A stretch of DNA of 64,000 nucleotides from an uncultured Lachnospiraceae bacterium (GCA_947589315.1 CANPZE010000006.1:1-64000), one strand, 5' to 3'. Counted from the stretch's first letter, positions 43,951 to 55,237 are shown. The notes: a model not told the origin generated them from the sequence alone. A program made the numbers and translations.

Positions 43951-45294
43951 ATGGAAGAATCAGTGATCAAACGGATACCTCCCCATAATATAGAAGCGGA
44001 AAGAGCGGTGATCGGTTCCATGATAATGGACGGGGATGCCGTGCAGATAGCTTCCGAACTGTTGACGGAGGAGGACTTTTATAGCGGCCAGTACGGCATA
44101 CTTTTTCGCGCCCTGGTAGAGCTATACCAGCGGGGGATAGGAGCGGACCTGGTCACATTACAGAACCGGCTGCGGGAAATGGAGGTATCGCCGGAGTTAA
44201 CCAGCGTGGAGTTTATTAGCGACCTTCTGAATAGCGTGCCGGTATATGCCAATGTCAAACATTATGCCCGTATTGTATATGAGAAATCTATGCTGCGCAG
44301 GCTGCTCAAGGTAACAGAGAATATTACCGGAAGCTGCTATCTGGATAAAAGCCCGATGGAAGACATTTTGGAGGATGCGGAGAAGCAAGTCTTTGATGTG
44401 CTCCAGAAACGAAACGGCAACGAATTTGAGAATATTGGAGACGTTGTTCTGCGCACGTTGAACAGTATTGAACAGGCGGCAAAAAACAAAGGCCATATTA
44501 CAGGACTGGAGACCGGTTTTCGGGATCTGGACTACAAGACCGCCGGCCTTCAGAAGTCTGACCTGATCCTGGTCGCTGCCCGCCCGGCCATGGGAAAGAC
44601 AGCCTTTGTCTTAAACATAGCGGAATATGTGGCGCTGCACAGCACCAGCACAATTGCCCTGTTCAGCTTGGAAATGAGCAAGGAGCAGCTGGTGAAACGT
44701 ATGCTGTCCATGAATTCCAAGGTAGATTCCCAGAAAATCCGTACCGGCAATCTGGAAATGGAGGAGTGGAGCAAGCTGGTAGAAAGCGTGCGCAGGCTGG
44801 GAAATTCCAATCTGGTCATTGATGACACGTCCGGCATTACCGCTTCTGAGATCCGTTCCAAATGCAGGCGCTTAAAAATAGAAAAAGGGCTGGATCTGGT
44901 TATCATCGACTACCTGCAGCTAATGTCAGGGAGCGGAAAACGGTGGGGAGAGAACCGGCAGCAGGAGATATCCGAGATCTCCCGTTCCCTGAAGGTTATG
45001 GCCCGGGAGCTGGATGTCCCGGTCATTGCCCTGTCACAGCTGTCCCGCGCCGTAGAGCAGCGCCCGGAGAAGCGTCCCATGCTTTCAGACCTGCGGGAAT
45101 CGGGAGCTATAGAGCAGGATGCCGATATGGTAATGTTCCTGTATCGGGATGAGTATTATAATGCAGAATCGGAGTATAAGGGACAGGCAGAGGTGATCAT
45201 CGCCAAACAGAGAAGCGGTCCCACAGGCGCCATTCATTTAGCATGGCTCGCCCAGTATACTAAATTTGGAAACCTGGAACAAAAAAATACTTGA
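43951..45294 (+). CDS. dnaB: Replicative DNA helicase DnaB (DnaC of Bacillus)
   Basis: A 447-residue hexameric 5'-3' helicase of the replication fork. The N-terminal primase-interaction domain begins with PPHNIEAERAVIGSMI. The RecA-like domain shows Walker A (ARPAMGKT near residue 210), ALFSLEMSKEQL, and Walker B VIIDYLQLM near residue 315, then an arginine-finger region and ALSQLSRAVEQRP. No intein is present. It is the last gene of its operon. Confidence 0.97.
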   Translation: MEESVIKRIPPHNIEAERAVIGSMIMDGDAVQIASELLTEEDFYSGQYGILFRALVELYQRGIGADLVTLQNRLREMEVSPELTSVEFISDLLNSVPVYANVKHYARIVYEKSMLRRLLKVTENITGSCYLDKSPMEDILEDAEKQVFDVLQKRNGNEFENIGDVVLRTLNSIEQAAKNKGHITGLETGFRDLDYKTAGLQKSDLILVAARPAMGKTAFVLNIAEYVALHSTSTIALFSLEMSKEQLVKRMLSMNSKVDSQKIRTGNLEMEEWSKLVESVRRLGNSNLVIDDTSGITASEIRSKCRRLKIEKGLDLVIIDYLQLMSGSGKRWGENRQQEISEISRSLKVMARELDVPVIALSQLSRAVEQRPEKRPMLSDLRESGAIEQDADMVMFLYRDEYYNAESEYKGQAEVIIAKQRSGPTGAIHLAWLAQYTKFGNLEQKNT

Positions 45295-45370
45295 TTTGAC
45301 AAAAGAAACTTAGTAGAATGAATGCGGTGTATTGCAATTGCCGTCGTGGACGGCGGAAATGGAGGAAATA

Positions 45371-46720
45371 ATGGCAAAACAGGTTAGATTTGACTATTCT
45401 TTAGTAGAAAATATGATTTCGGAGGATGAGTTAAAGGCGATGGAGAAGATCGCCAATGATGCAAAGGAAGTATTGTTGGGAAAAAGCGGCGCAGGAAGTG
45501 ATTTCCTGGGGTGGATAGATCTTCCGGTGGATTATGATAAGGAAGAATTTGCAAGGATCCAGAAGGCGGCAAAGAAGATCCAGGGGGATTCCGAAGTCCT
45601 TCTGGTGATCGGAATCGGAGGTTCCTATCTGGGAGCCCGGGCCGCCATCGAATTTTTGAGGCACAGCTTTTATAATAGCTTATCCAGGGAACAGAGAAAG
45701 ACCCCGGAGATCTATTACTGTGGTAACAATTTGAGCGGCACATATCTTTCCCAATTGATCGATGTGATCGGGGACAGGGATTTTTCAGTAAATATTATCA
45801 GCAAGTCCGGGACGACTACAGAGCCGGCGGTGGCCTTCCGTATTTTTAAGGAAATGCTGGAAAAGAAATATGGCAAGCAGGGAGCCGCAGAGAGGATCTA
45901 TGCTACCACAGACAGGTCAAGAGGAGCATTGAAGAATCTGGCTGCGGAGGAAGGCTATGAGAGCTTTGTGGTACCCGATGATGTAGGAGGCCGCTTCTCC
46001 GTACTGACGGCAGTAGGACTTTTGCCGATCGCGGTCAGCGGGGCGGATATCACTAAATTGATGGAAGGCGCTGCTTCCATGCGTGAACTTTGTCTGAATA
46101 AGCCCTTTGCAGAAAACGATTCTGTAAAATATGCGGCAATCCGCAACATCATGCTGAGAAAGGGCAAGAATATAGAGATCCTTTGTAATTATGAGCCTGT
46201 ATTCCATTATGTAGCGGAATGGTGGAAACAGCTCTTTGGTGAAAGCGAAGGAAAGGATCAGAGAGGCCTCTTCCCGGCATCTGTAGATCTGACTACGGAT
46301 CTCCACTCCATGGGACAGTTCATCCAGGATGGAAGCCGGATTCTGTTTGAGACCGTTATGGAATTAGAGCAGCCTTCCTTTGACCTGACGATCCAGGAAG
46401 AGCCTGTAGACCTGGATGGATTGAATTATCTGTCAGGTAAGACGTTAGACTTTATTAATAAGAGCGCTATGAAGGGAACTCAGCTGGCACACACCGATGG
46501 AAATGCCCCGAACCTTACTGTTAAGATACCCGAACAGAATGAGTATTATCTGGGACAATTATTCTACTTTTATGAATTTGCCTGCGGCGTCAGCGGATAC
46601 ATCCTGGGAGTGAACCCCTTCAACCAGCCAGGAGTGGAAAGCTATAAAAAGAATATGTTTGCGTTGTTGGGGAAACCTGGCTATGAGGAACAGAGGGAAG
46701 AATTGATCAAAAGATTATAA
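45371..46720 (+). CDS. pgi: Glucose-6-phosphate isomerase
   Basis: A 449-residue glycolytic enzyme interconverting glucose 6-phosphate and fructose 6-phosphate. It has the [16 protein letters not shown] substrate loop near residue 78, [15 protein letters not shown], the [18 protein letters not shown] signature and [14 protein letters not shown] with the catalytic Lys near the C-terminus. GGAGG just upstream selects ATG 45371 over the earlier in-frame start at 45332. Confidence 0.97.
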   Translation: MAKQVRFDYSLVENMISEDELKAMEKIANDAKEVLLGKSGAGSDFLGWIDLPVDYDKEEFARIQKAAKKIQGDSEVLLVIGIGGSYLGARAAIEFLRHSFYNSLSREQRKTPEIYYCGNNLSGTYLSQLIDVIGDRDFSVNIISKSGTTTEPAVAFRIFKEMLEKKYGKQGAAERIYATTDRSRGALKNLAAEEGYESFVVPDDVGGRFSVLTAVGLLPIAVSGADITKLMEGAASMRELCLNKPFAENDSVKYAAIRNIMLRKGKNIEILCNYEPVFHYVAEWWKQLFGESEGKDQRGLFPASVDLTTDLHSMGQFIQDGSRILFETVMELEQPSFDLTIQEEPVDLDGLNYLSGKTLDFINKSAMKGTQLAHTDGNAPNLTVKIPEQNEYYLGQLFYFYEFACGVSGYILGVNPFNQPGVESYKKNMFALLGKPGYEEQREELIKRL

Positions 46721-46771
46721 TGGCGGACAATCCTGCAAGAGAGTTTTCCGGAACACTAAGGAGGGGTATCG

Positions 46772-47338
46772 ATGCTGTTATTTATGGATATGATTGATGA
46801 ACCGTCAGATAAAGAAAAGTTCCGGGAACTTTATGAAGAGCATCATCGGCTGATGTATGTTGTAGCATACAAAATCGTAAGAAATGAAGAGGATGCAAAG
46901 GATGCCATACAGGATGCGCTGATTCGGGTAGCTAAAAATATACACAAAATAGAGAATCCCAGTTCGATAGCTGCCAGAAATTACTTAATGGTTATTACGA
47001 AAAACGCAGCTTTGAACGTAGTAAAGAAGAGGGATAGCAAAATAATAGAACGTCTGGGCAATGATCTCTATGTAGAATCCTGTCATAGCCCGGGGCCGGC
47101 TGAACTACATATGCAAAAGGAGATAATCGAGCTTGCAGGGGAAGCCATTCTTTCTCTGCCAGAGAGGTACCGGGATTGCCTGTACTTAGATATTGTGGAG
47201 GGATACCGTTCCCGTGAGATTGCGGAGCTTCTGGGGATTAAAGACTGCACTGTACGGAAAAGGCAGCAGAGAGGAAGGCAGCTGCTGCGGGAGCTTTTGA
47301 AGGAAAGAGGGATCATTGAAGAAGGAGAGAAGCCTTAG
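46772..47338 (+). CDS. ECF-type sigma-70 family RNA polymerase sigma factor
   Basis: A 188-residue sigma factor. Region 2 spans about residues 18-85 (FRELYEEHHRLMYVVAYKIVRNEEDAKDAIQDALIRVAKN) and region 4 about residues 125-180 (LPERYRDCLYLDIVEGYRSREIAELLGI). The linker is short, as in ECF sigma factors. AGGAGGGG precedes ATG 46772. No anti-sigma gene follows, which is unusual for the group; the next gene is clpB behind its own promoter. The signal and regulon are unknown. Confidence 0.85.
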   Translation: MLLFMDMIDEPSDKEKFRELYEEHHRLMYVVAYKIVRNEEDAKDAIQDALIRVAKNIHKIENPSSIAARNYLMVITKNAALNVVKKRDSKIIERLGNDLYVESCHSPGPAELHMQKEIIELAGEAILSLPERYRDCLYLDIVEGYRSREIAELLGIKDCTVRKRQQRGRQLLRELLKERGIIEEGEKP

Positions 47339-47378
47339 TGGACCCGGCATGGGAGCGGTCTATGTCCGGCTGAAATTG

Positions 47379-47421
47379 TTAGCACTCACCTCTTGACAGT
47401 GCTAACAATACGTGGTATATT
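47379..47421 (+). promoter_or_regulatory. CIRCE operator overlapping the clpB promoter
   Basis: TTAGCACTC (47379-47387), nine bases, then CAGTGCTAA (47397-47405) match CIRCE with one mismatch in the right arm. TTGACA (47393-47398) and TATATT (47416-47421), 17 bp apart, overlap the operator, so HrcA binding should block the promoter. Confidence 0.92.
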
Positions 47422-47526
47422 TTTCCCAACAAAAGAAATGCTATGGAATAGTACAGTTCTCAGGACTGTACCCAAACAGGCCGACCGAAGGCGTATAGTT
47501 GGCTGGCTGGGGAGAGGAGGATTGCC

Positions 47527-50097
47527 ATGAATATCAGTAGATTTACCCAAAAATCCCGGGAGGTAGTCCAGGGATGTGAAAAAGTTGCTATGGATTATGG
47601 GCATCAGGAAATTGCCCAGGAACATTTATTAGCGGCCATGATGAGCGTAGAGGAGAGCCTGATTCCCGGGCTGATCGCCAAAATGGGGATAGAACCTGAG
47701 GTTTTCATGGCTCAGGTGGAAGGGCTGCTGAGCAAGCGTCCCAAAGTATCCGGCGGGCAGCCGTATATTGACCGGGCGTTGAATGAGGCGCTGCTCTATG
47801 GGGAAGATGAAGCAAAGAGGATGGGGGATGAATATGTTTCTGTGGAACATCTGTTTCTGAGCCTGCTGGCCCATCCCAGCAAGGAACTGAAGGAGCTTTG
47901 GAAGCAATGCCAGATCACGAGAGAGCGTTTTCTGCAGGCATTATCCCAGGTGAGGGGCAATCAGAGGGTTACCAGCGATAATCCTGAGGCCACCTATGAT
48001 ACTCTGTCCAGATATGGCTATGACCTGGTAGAACGGGCGGAGGAAGGGAAATTAGATCCGGTGATCGGCCGGGACAATGAGATCCGCAATGTGATCCGCA
48101 TTCTCTCCCGCAAGTCCAAGAATAATCCTGTGCTGATCGGAGAGCCAGGCGTAGGCAAGACAGCAGTGGTCGAGGGTCTGGCCCAGCGTATCGTGCGGGG
48201 TGACGTACCCGATGGGCTGAAGGACAAAAAGGTTTTTGCCTTGGATATGGGCGCCCTGGTGGCAGGAGCCAAGTATCGGGGGGAATTTGAAGAACGGCTG
48301 AAGGCCCTGCTGGATGAGGTGAAAAAGAGTGACGGGCAGATTATTCTGTTTATTGATGAACTTCATACGATTGTGGGGGCCGGCAAGACGGAAGGAGCTA
48401 TGGACGCCGGCAACATGTTAAAGCCTATGCTGGCCAGAGGGGAGCTTCACTGCATTGGAGCAACGACCTTAGATGAGTACAGGATGTATGTTGAAAAGGA
48501 TGCCGCACTGGAACGCCGCTTCCAGCCGGTCATGGTCAATGAGCCTACGTTAGAGGATACGATATCTATTCTTCGCGGGATTAAGGACCGGTATGAGGTA
48601 TTCCACGGAGTGAAGATCACGGATGCTTCTCTGGTGGCTGCAGCTACCTTGTCCAACCGGTATATCTCTGACCGGTTCCTGCCGGATAAGGCGATCGACC
48701 TGGTGGATGAGGCCTGCGCTATGATCAAGACAGAGCTGGACAGCATGCCGGCAGAGCTGGATGAGGTGCAGCGTAAGATCATGCAGCTAGAGATTGAAGA
48801 AGCGGCTCTGAAAAAGGAGACGGATCATTTGTCCCAGGAGCGCCTGGAGGCTTTGCAGCGGGAGCTGGCAGAGCTGCGGGAGACTTTTGCATCGCAGAAG
48901 GCCCAGTGGGATAATGAAAAGGCGCAGGTGGATAAGGTTAATAAGCTAAAGGAAGAACTGGATGGGGTGCATACACAGATTGAGGCGGCCCAGCGGGAGT
49001 ATAACCTGGATAAGCTGGCAGAGCTGCAGTATGGGCGTCTGCCGGAATTGGAGAGAAAGTTAAAGGAAGAGGAAGAGAGGGGCAGGCAGAGGGATACTTC
49101 TCTGGTCCAGGAGGCTGTCACGGAGGAAGAGATTGCCAAAATCATTTCCCGATGGACGGGAATCCCTATTGCAAAGCTGACGGAGGGAGAGCGGGAGAAA
49201 ACCCTTCATCTGGAAGAGGAGCTCCATAAGAGGGTGATCGGCCAGGAAGAGGGCGTCCGCCTGGTATCCGAGGCGATTCTGCGTTCCCGCGCCGGGATCA
49301 AAGATCCCTCTAAACCTATCGGGTCCTTTCTGTTCCTGGGGCCTACCGGCGTGGGCAAGACGGAGTTGGCAAAGACTCTGGCCAGGGCATTGTTTGATGA
49401 TGAAAATAATATGGTCCGCATTGACATGAGCGAATATATGGAGAAATATTCCGTGGCCCGGCTGATCGGGGCGCCTCCTGGATATGTAGGCTATGAGGAG
49501 GGCGGGCAGCTGACTGAGGCTGTTCGGCGTAAGCCTTATTCCGTTGTGCTTTTTGATGAAATAGAAAAGGCACATCCCGATGTGTTCAATGTGCTGCTGC
49601 AGGTGCTGGATGATGGGCGGATCACCGATTCCCAGGGAAGGACGGTCGATTTTAAGAATACCATTCTCATCCTGACTTCCAATATCGGTTCTGCCTTTTT
49701 GCTGGAGGGCGTACAGGCAGACGGCACGATCCGGGAGGAGACGAGGGCGCAGGTTATGGAATCTCTGCGGGCAGGCTTCCGGCCGGAATTCCTGAACCGG
49801 CTGGATGAGATTATAATGTTCCGGCCGCTGTCTCAGAGCAATATCTCCGACATCATTGCGCTTTTACTGCAGGAACTGAATCAGCGCCTGCAGAACCGGG
49901 AGCTGAAGGTAGAGCTGACTCCCCGGGCTATTGATTTTATTGCCGGGGCGGCCTATGAGCCAGCATTTGGAGCGCGTCCGCTGAAACGATATCTCCAGAA
50001 GAATGTAGAGACGCTTCTGGCCAAGAAGATACTGGAGGATCGGGTGCATACCGGGGAGACGATTGTGATCGATGAAGTAAATGGGCGTCTGCAGTAA
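47527..50097 (+). CDS. clpB: ATP-dependent disaggregase ClpB
   Basis: An 856-residue heat-shock AAA+ protein that resolubilises aggregates with DnaK. The Clp N-domain covers residues 1-145, NBD1 carries GEPGVGKT near residue 205, and a coiled-coil middle domain spans about 410-530. NBD2 carries GPTGVGKT near residue 605, then [26 protein letters not shown]. No ClpP-binding loop is expected or evident. It is a single-gene unit under HrcA/CIRCE control. Confidence 0.97.
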   Translation: MNISRFTQKSREVVQGCEKVAMDYGHQEIAQEHLLAAMMSVEESLIPGLIAKMGIEPEVFMAQVEGLLSKRPKVSGGQPYIDRALNEALLYGEDEAKRMGDEYVSVEHLFLSLLAHPSKELKELWKQCQITRERFLQALSQVRGNQRVTSDNPEATYDTLSRYGYDLVERAEEGKLDPVIGRDNEIRNVIRILSRKSKNNPVLIGEPGVGKTAVVEGLAQRIVRGDVPDGLKDKKVFALDMGALVAGAKYRGEFEERLKALLDEVKKSDGQIILFIDELHTIVGAGKTEGAMDAGNMLKPMLARGELHCIGATTLDEYRMYVEKDAALERRFQPVMVNEPTLEDTISILRGIKDRYEVFHGVKITDASLVAAATLSNRYISDRFLPDKAIDLVDEACAMIKTELDSMPAELDEVQRKIMQLEIEEAALKKETDHLSQERLEALQRELAELRETFASQKAQWDNEKAQVDKVNKLKEELDGVHTQIEAAQREYNLDKLAELQYGRLPELERKLKEEEERGRQRDTSLVQEAVTEEEIAKIISRWTGIPIAKLTEGEREKTLHLEEELHKRVIGQEEGVRLVSEAILRSRAGIKDPSKPIGSFLFLGPTGVGKTELAKTLARALFDDENNMVRIDMSEYMEKYSVARLIGAPPGYVGYEEGGQLTEAVRRKPYSVVLFDEIEKAHPDVFNVLLQVLDDGRITDSQGRTVDFKNTILILTSNIGSAFLLEGVQADGTIREETRAQVMESLRAGFRPEFLNRLDEIIMFRPLSQSNISDIIALLLQELNQRLQNRELKVELTPRAIDFIAGAAYEPAFGARPLKRYLQKNVETLLAKKILEDRVHTGETIVIDEVNGRLQ

Positions 50098-50114
50098 AAA
50101 GTTGCAGCTAATAC

Positions 50115-50143
50115 TTGACGGACAGTGGATATGGGTGTATGCT
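50115..50143 (+). promoter_or_regulatory. Promoter of the metK leader
   Basis: TTGACG (50115-50120) and TATGCT (50138-50143) are 17 bp apart, about 50 bp before the riboswitch. Confidence 0.6.
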
Positions 50144-50190
50144 GTAATAGCATGCATGTAGCGCATATTATACACAATAGAATAAAGAGA

Positions 50191-50288
50191 ACTCTTATTA
50201 AGAGTGGTGGAGAGTGAAGGCTCTGTGAAACCACGGCAACCCCTGTATGGAAGGTGCCAATCTGAGCGAGGAATCGAACAATAAGAGG
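50191..50288 (+). promoter_or_regulatory. SAM-I (S-box) riboswitch
   Basis: The P1 stem is CTCTTAT (50192-50198) with ATAAGAG (50281-50287). The conserved S-box features are present: AAGAGTGGTGGAGAG, ACGGCAACC, GGTGCCAAT and the final purine-rich joint. SAM binding should favour the terminator just downstream and shut off metK. Confidence 0.95.
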
Positions 50289-50303
50289 AGTTGAAGGCAT
50301 TTC

Positions 50304-50333
50304 AAGTCCATCTTAGGATGGACTTCTTTTTTT
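50304..50333 (+). terminator. Riboswitch-controlled terminator before metK
   Basis: AAGTCCATC and GATGGACTT arms with a TTAG loop are followed by CTTTTTTT. It lies 16 nt after the riboswitch and 57 nt before the metK start. Confidence 0.93.
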
Positions 50334-50389
50334 ACCTCTTTTCGATTGGTACGGTACAAAAGTGTGGATACAAAGAAATGGAGGACAAA

Positions 50390-51583
50390 ATGGAGAAAAA
50401 ACTATTTACTTCGGAATCAGTGACAGAAGGACATCCGGATAAGATCAGCGACAATATTTCTGATGCGATCCTGGATGCGTTGATAGAACAGGACCCTATG
50501 AGCCGCGTTGCCTGTGAGACTGCCATTACTACAGATTTTGTGCTGATCATGGGAGAGATTACCACCAAGGCGAAGGTGGATTTTGAAAAGATAGCCCGGG
50601 AGACGATCCAGGAGATTGGATACGATTCTGAGGAAAAGGGCTTTGACTGCCATACCTGCCAGGTGAAGGTACTGCTGGATAGCCAGTCTGCTGATATTGC
50701 CATGGGTGTGGATAAGGCATTGGAGGCCAGGGAAAAGCAAATGTCAGACCAGGAATTAGAAGCCATTGGCGCCGGAGACCAGGGAATGATGTTTGGCTAT
50801 GCTACAGATGAGACGGAAGAGCTGATGCCCTACCCTATTTCCCTGGCGCACAAGCTGACCCGCAGGCTGACCCAGGTGCGCAAAGACGGCACATTGCCGT
50901 ATCTGCGGCCGGATGGCAAAAGCCAGGTGAGTGTGGAGTATGACGAGAATGGCAAACCCATCCATCTGAATGCGGTAGTGTTGTCTACCCAGCATGCGGC
51001 AGAGGTAGCCCAGGAGCAGATTCATCAGGATATCCGCAAGCATGTCTTAGATGCTGTGCTGCCGCAGGAATTGGTGGATGACCGGACAAAAATATATATT
51101 AATCCCACCGGACGTTTTGTGATCGGAGGTCCTAACGGCGACAGCGGCCTGACCGGGCGGAAGATTATTGTAGATACATACGGGGGATATGCCCGTCACG
51201 GCGGCGGCGCCTTTTCTGGAAAGGACTGTACAAAGGTGGATCGCTCCGCTGCTTATGCCGCCAGGTATGTCGCTAAGAATATCGTAGCAGCCGGGTTGGC
51301 CAGAAAATGTGAGATACAGCTTTCCTATGCCATCGGAGTGGCGCAGCCTACCTCCGTTATGGTAGATACCTTTGGGACCGGAAAGCTGCCTGACAATCAA
51401 CTGGTAGAGATCATCCGGGAACATTTTGACCTGCGTCCCGCCGGCATTATCAAAATGCTGGATCTGCGCCGGCCGATCTACAAGCAGACTGCGGCTTATG
51501 GGCATTTTGGAAGGGATGATCTGCAATTACCCTGGGAACAGACAGACAAGGCAGAGGAACTGAGAACTTATCTGGGGAGGTGA
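50390..51583 (+). CDS. metK: S-adenosylmethionine synthetase
   Basis: A 397-residue enzyme forming SAM from methionine and ATP. It begins [16 protein letters not shown], with [16 protein letters not shown] near residue 125 and the [19 protein letters not shown] motif near residue 275. GGAGG at 50380-50384 selects ATG 50390; the frame starting at 50291 runs through the terminator. It is feedback-controlled by its riboswitch and followed 7 bp later by cca. Confidence 0.97.
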   Translation: MEKKLFTSESVTEGHPDKISDNISDAILDALIEQDPMSRVACETAITTDFVLIMGEITTKAKVDFEKIARETIQEIGYDSEEKGFDCHTCQVKVLLDSQSADIAMGVDKALEAREKQMSDQELEAIGAGDQGMMFGYATDETEELMPYPISLAHKLTRRLTQVRKDGTLPYLRPDGKSQVSVEYDENGKPIHLNAVVLSTQHAAEVAQEQIHQDIRKHVLDAVLPQELVDDRTKIYINPTGRFVIGGPNGDSGLTGRKIIVDTYGGYARHGGGAFSGKDCTKVDRSAAYAARYVAKNIVAAGLARKCEIQLSYAIGVAQPTSVMVDTFGTGKLPDNQLVEIIREHFDLRPAGIIKMLDLRRPIYKQTAAYGHFGRDDLQLPWEQTDKAEELRTYLGR

Positions 51584-51590
51584 CAATATC

Positions 51591-53033
51591 GTGGACATAG
51601 CATTGCCAAAGCAGGTAGCCTATATTATTCAGCAGCTGGAACAGCGCGGCTTCGAGGCATTTGCAGTGGGAGGCTGTGTCCGGGATACCCTCCTGGGAAG
51701 GGAGCCGGAGGATTGGGATATTACCACCTCTGCCACTCCCCAGGAAGTAAAAGCCATCTTTCCAAGGACGATCGATACCGGCATCCAGCATGGGACAGTG
51801 ACTGTAATGGCGGACCGTGTGGGGTATGAGGTTACGACCTATCGTATTGATGGGGAATATGAGGATGGGCGCCATCCAAGCCAGGTGGAGTTCACCCGTA
51901 GTCTGAAAATGGATCTGGAACGGCGGGATTTTACCATCAATGCTATGGCCTATAACGATTCTGCAGGACTGGTAGATGAGTTTGACGGCATGGGAGATCT
52001 GGAACGGAGGATTATTCGCTGTGTAGGAGACGCCGGACAGCGCTTTGATGAAGATGCCCTGCGCATGCTGCGTGCAGTACGATTTTCTGGACAGTTAGGA
52101 TTTGCGATTGCCGAAGAGACAGAGGCTGCTATCCGAGAGAGAGCCTGCCATCTGGAGAAGATCAGCGCAGAGCGGATCCGGGTGGAACTGACAAAGCTGA
52201 TGGTCTCCCCCGGTTCCTGGCAGCTGCGGGCAGGGTATGAGACCGGGATGACAAAAGTATTTTTGCCGGAGTTGGATGCGATGATGGCCTGCCCCCAGGA
52301 GACACCCCATCATATTTATAATGTAGGGGAGCATTCCCTGAAAAGCGTGGGATATGTAAATTCTTTTTTCTCTCCCAATGCCCTGCAGGCGATCAAAGCG
52401 CTGCCGGAGGAGACCAGGAAATGGATCGGGCGGGAGGTGGAGCAGCTGGATTCTAAAAAGTACCGCATAATCCTTGCCATGACAATGCTCCTTCACGATG
52501 TTGGGAAGCCGGAGGCGCGCCAGTTGGACGAGGAAGGGATTGTCCACTTTCACGGCCACCCTGAGGCAGGAGCCCAAAAGGCAAGAAAGATTCTCCGGCG
52601 CCTGACCTTTGACAATGACACGGTAGAGCTGGTGTGCCGCCTGATCCGCTGGCATGACTATCGCTTCCAGCACGACATACGCAGTATGCGCAGAGCAGTT
52701 TCTAAAATCGGAAGGGATATTATGGAATTGCTTTTTCTGGTGCAGTATGGAGACATCCTGGCCCAGAATCCGGCCATGCTGGAGGAAAAATGCCGCCGGA
52801 TTGACACAGGAAGAAGGATTTATGGACAGATTCAGGCAGAGCGGCAGCCTTTGACCATTAAAGAACTGGCTGTGGATGGCAGGGACCTGATCCGGGAAGG
52901 AATGAAGCCGGGCCCGGAAATGGGAAGGATGCTGGAGCGGTTATTAGATCTGGTATTGGAAGAGCCGGAGGCCAATCAGAAGGAGAGTCTTCTCCGGGCA
53001 GTAAGAAGGTACTTGTCCCAGCCGGAAGAATAG
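51591..53033 (+). CDS. cca: CCA tRNA nucleotidyltransferase with HD domain
   Basis: A 480-residue enzyme adding CCA to tRNA 3' ends. The head domain shows GGCVRDTLLGREPEDWDITTSATP near residue 24 with the catalytic Asp pair. RRDFTINAMAYN and EDALRMLRAVRFSGQLGF follow. An HD domain with LLHDVGKPEA lies near residue 302. The start is GTG 51591 behind GGGAGGTGA. It is needed here because neither tRNA in the window encodes CCA. Confidence 0.95.
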   Translation: MDIALPKQVAYIIQQLEQRGFEAFAVGGCVRDTLLGREPEDWDITTSATPQEVKAIFPRTIDTGIQHGTVTVMADRVGYEVTTYRIDGEYEDGRHPSQVEFTRSLKMDLERRDFTINAMAYNDSAGLVDEFDGMGDLERRIIRCVGDAGQRFDEDALRMLRAVRFSGQLGFAIAEETEAAIRERACHLEKISAERIRVELTKLMVSPGSWQLRAGYETGMTKVFLPELDAMMACPQETPHHIYNVGEHSLKSVGYVNSFFSPNALQAIKALPEETRKWIGREVEQLDSKKYRIILAMTMLLHDVGKPEARQLDEEGIVHFHGHPEAGAQKARKILRRLTFDNDTVELVCRLIRWHDYRFQHDIRSMRRAVSKIGRDIMELLFLVQYGDILAQNPAMLEEKCRRIDTGRRIYGQIQAERQPLTIKELAVDGRDLIREGMKPGPEMGRMLERLLDLVLEEPEANQKESLLRAVRRYLSQPEE

Positions 53034-53086
53034 GTTACAATGTACTGTAAGCGAAAATAACTATGAATACAGTATGGAGGCTAAGT

Positions 53087-55237
53087 ATGGACATAAATGT
53101 AGGGTTTCACAGGATGACCCGGCAGATGAAAACACAGCTTTATATTGATAACCTTACTACGATATTTAATCCTCAGGCTTTGTTCAGCGATGGGACTGCC
53201 TTCTTTCGGAATCCGCCGGAGCCGGAGCCGGGAGACCGGGTGAGGATCCGCTTCCGCAGCGCCCGGGAGAATCTGGATGAAGTAATCCTGGTTGTGTGCG
53301 GGGAGAGATACCCGGAGGGACAAAGGATCCCCATGGATAAAATATTCAACGACAGGATTTTTGATTATTACGAATCCTATATCCAGTTGGAGAGAGAGCA
53401 GATTTATTATTATTTTGAGATCCATTGCGGTCAGATGGTGTGTTATTACAACAGTGTGGGACTGTGCAGCACGGTAGAAGAATATTATAATTATTCCATT
53501 ACCCCCGGTTTTCGTACGCCGGATTGGGCGAAGGGAGCGATATTTTATCAGATTTATGTGGATCGCTTCTATAATGGAGATCCTGCCAATGACGTAGAAG
53601 ATGACGAGTATTTATATATCGGCGAGGGTACCAGAAAAGTGACGGATTGGAATAAATATCCGGCGGCTATGGGTGTACGGGAATTCTATGGGGGAGACCT
53701 GGCCGGCGTGATGGAGAAGCTGGATTATCTCCAGGAGCTGGGAGTCGATGCTATTTATCTGAATCCTATGTTTGTATCGCCCTCTAATCATAAATACGAC
53801 ATTCAGGATTATGATTATATCGATCCTCATTTTGGAAGGATTGTTAAGGATGAGGGGGAATTGCTGAAGCGGGATGAGTATGGGAATTGGATGGGAGACC
53901 AGCAATATCCCAACAAGAATGCCAGCCGGTATATCTGCCGCGTCACAGATAAAGAGAACTTAGAGGCCAGCAACCAGCTTTTTGCAGAGTTTGTGGAGGA
54001 GGTCCACCGCCGTGGGATGAAGGTTATCCTGGACGGCGTGTTCAATCATTGCGGTTCCTTTAACAAATGGCTGGACAGGGAGTGTATCTATGAAAATGCT
54101 CCCGGCTATGAGAAGGGCGCCTATGTCTCTTCGGACAGCGCATACCGCAGCTTCTTTAAGTTCCGGGAAGAGCAGTGGCCCTATAATCCCCATTATGATG
54201 GATGGTGGGGACACGATACCCTGCCAAAGCTGAATTACGAAGAGTCTCAAATGTTGTTTGAGTATATTATGCGCATTGCCAGGAAATGGGTGTCGCCCCC
54301 GTATAATGTAGACGGCTGGCGTCTGGATGTAGCTGCGGACCTGGGGCAATCCAGTGAATATAATCATTATTTCTGGAAGGAATTCCGCAGGAATGTAAAG
54401 GAGGCCAATCCCAATGCCATTGTATTGGCAGAGCATTATGGGGATCCCACAGAATGGCTGCGGGGCGATGAATGGGATACGGTGATGAACTATGATGCGT
54501 TTATGGAGCCGTTGACCTGGTTCCTTACCGGCATGGAGAAGCACAGCGATGAATACCGGCATGACCTGTTGGGGAATCCGGATGCCTTTTTCGGCTCTAT
54601 GCGGCATTTTATGACCCGGTTTAATACCCAGTCCCTGCAGGTGGCCATGAACGAGTTATCCAATCATGACCATTCCCGTTTTCTCACCAGGACGAACCAT
54701 AAGGTGGGAAGGACGGCTACCCTGGGACCGGATGCGGCCAACCAGGATGTAAATAAGGCGATCCTGCGTCTTGCAGTGATGGTGCAGATGACCTGGCCGG
54801 GAGCTCCTACGATTTATTACGGAGACGAGGCGGGACTTTGCGGATGGACGGATCCAGACAACCGGAGGGCATATCCCTGGGGCAGAGAGGATCAGGATCT
54901 TATTGAATATCACAGGGAACTCATCCGGATCCATAAGAGCAGTCCTGTATTTCGTACAGGTTCCATCATTTTCTTAAAGGGGATGTACCAGTTTATCAGC
55001 TATGGACGATTTGATGAACACAATCAGATTGTTGTGGCTATCAACAGCAGCGATCAGGAGATTTCCGCAGATATTCCGGTATGGCGTATCGGCACATATG
55101 GACAGAGCCGTATGGCCCAGTTGATCATAACAAGGCAGGATGGTTTTTCATTGGAAGCAAAGATGTACTCTGTAGAAAACGGCGTACTGCATCTGACCTG
55201 CCCGCCCCAATCCGGAATCCTTTTCAAAAACATTTAA
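53087..55237 (+). CDS. Glycoside hydrolase family 13 (alpha-amylase/neopullulanase-like)
   Basis: A protein of about 716 residues without signal peptide, hence cytoplasmic. An N-terminal beta domain (about residues 1-145) precedes the GH13 barrel that opens WAKGAIFYQIYVDRFYNGD. The conserved regions are DGVFNHCG, VDGWRLDVAAD (nucleophile Asp), VLAEHYGD (acid Glu) and LSNHDHSRFL (stabilising Asp). It should hydrolyse maltodextrin or pullulan-derived oligosaccharides. GGAGG at 53076-53080 selects ATG 53087. Its 3' end overlaps the opposite gene by 14 bp. Confidence 0.93.
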   Translation: MDINVGFHRMTRQMKTQLYIDNLTTIFNPQALFSDGTAFFRNPPEPEPGDRVRIRFRSARENLDEVILVVCGERYPEGQRIPMDKIFNDRIFDYYESYIQLEREQIYYYFEIHCGQMVCYYNSVGLCSTVEEYYNYSITPGFRTPDWAKGAIFYQIYVDRFYNGDPANDVEDDEYLYIGEGTRKVTDWNKYPAAMGVREFYGGDLAGVMEKLDYLQELGVDAIYLNPMFVSPSNHKYDIQDYDYIDPHFGRIVKDEGELLKRDEYGNWMGDQQYPNKNASRYICRVTDKENLEASNQLFAEFVEEVHRRGMKVILDGVFNHCGSFNKWLDRECIYENAPGYEKGAYVSSDSAYRSFFKFREEQWPYNPHYDGWWGHDTLPKLNYEESQMLFEYIMRIARKWVSPPYNVDGWRLDVAADLGQSSEYNHYFWKEFRRNVKEANPNAIVLAEHYGDPTEWLRGDEWDTVMNYDAFMEPLTWFLTGMEKHSDEYRHDLLGNPDAFFGSMRHFMTRFNTQSLQVAMNELSNHDHSRFLTRTNHKVGRTATLGPDAANQDVNKAILRLAVMVQMTWPGAPTIYYGDEAGLCGWTDPDNRRAYPWGREDQDLIEYHRELIRIHKSSPVFRTGSIIFLKGMYQFISYGRFDEHNQIVVAINSSDQEISADIPVWRIGTYGQSRMAQLIITRQDGFSLEAKMYSVENGVLHLTCPPQSGILFKNI

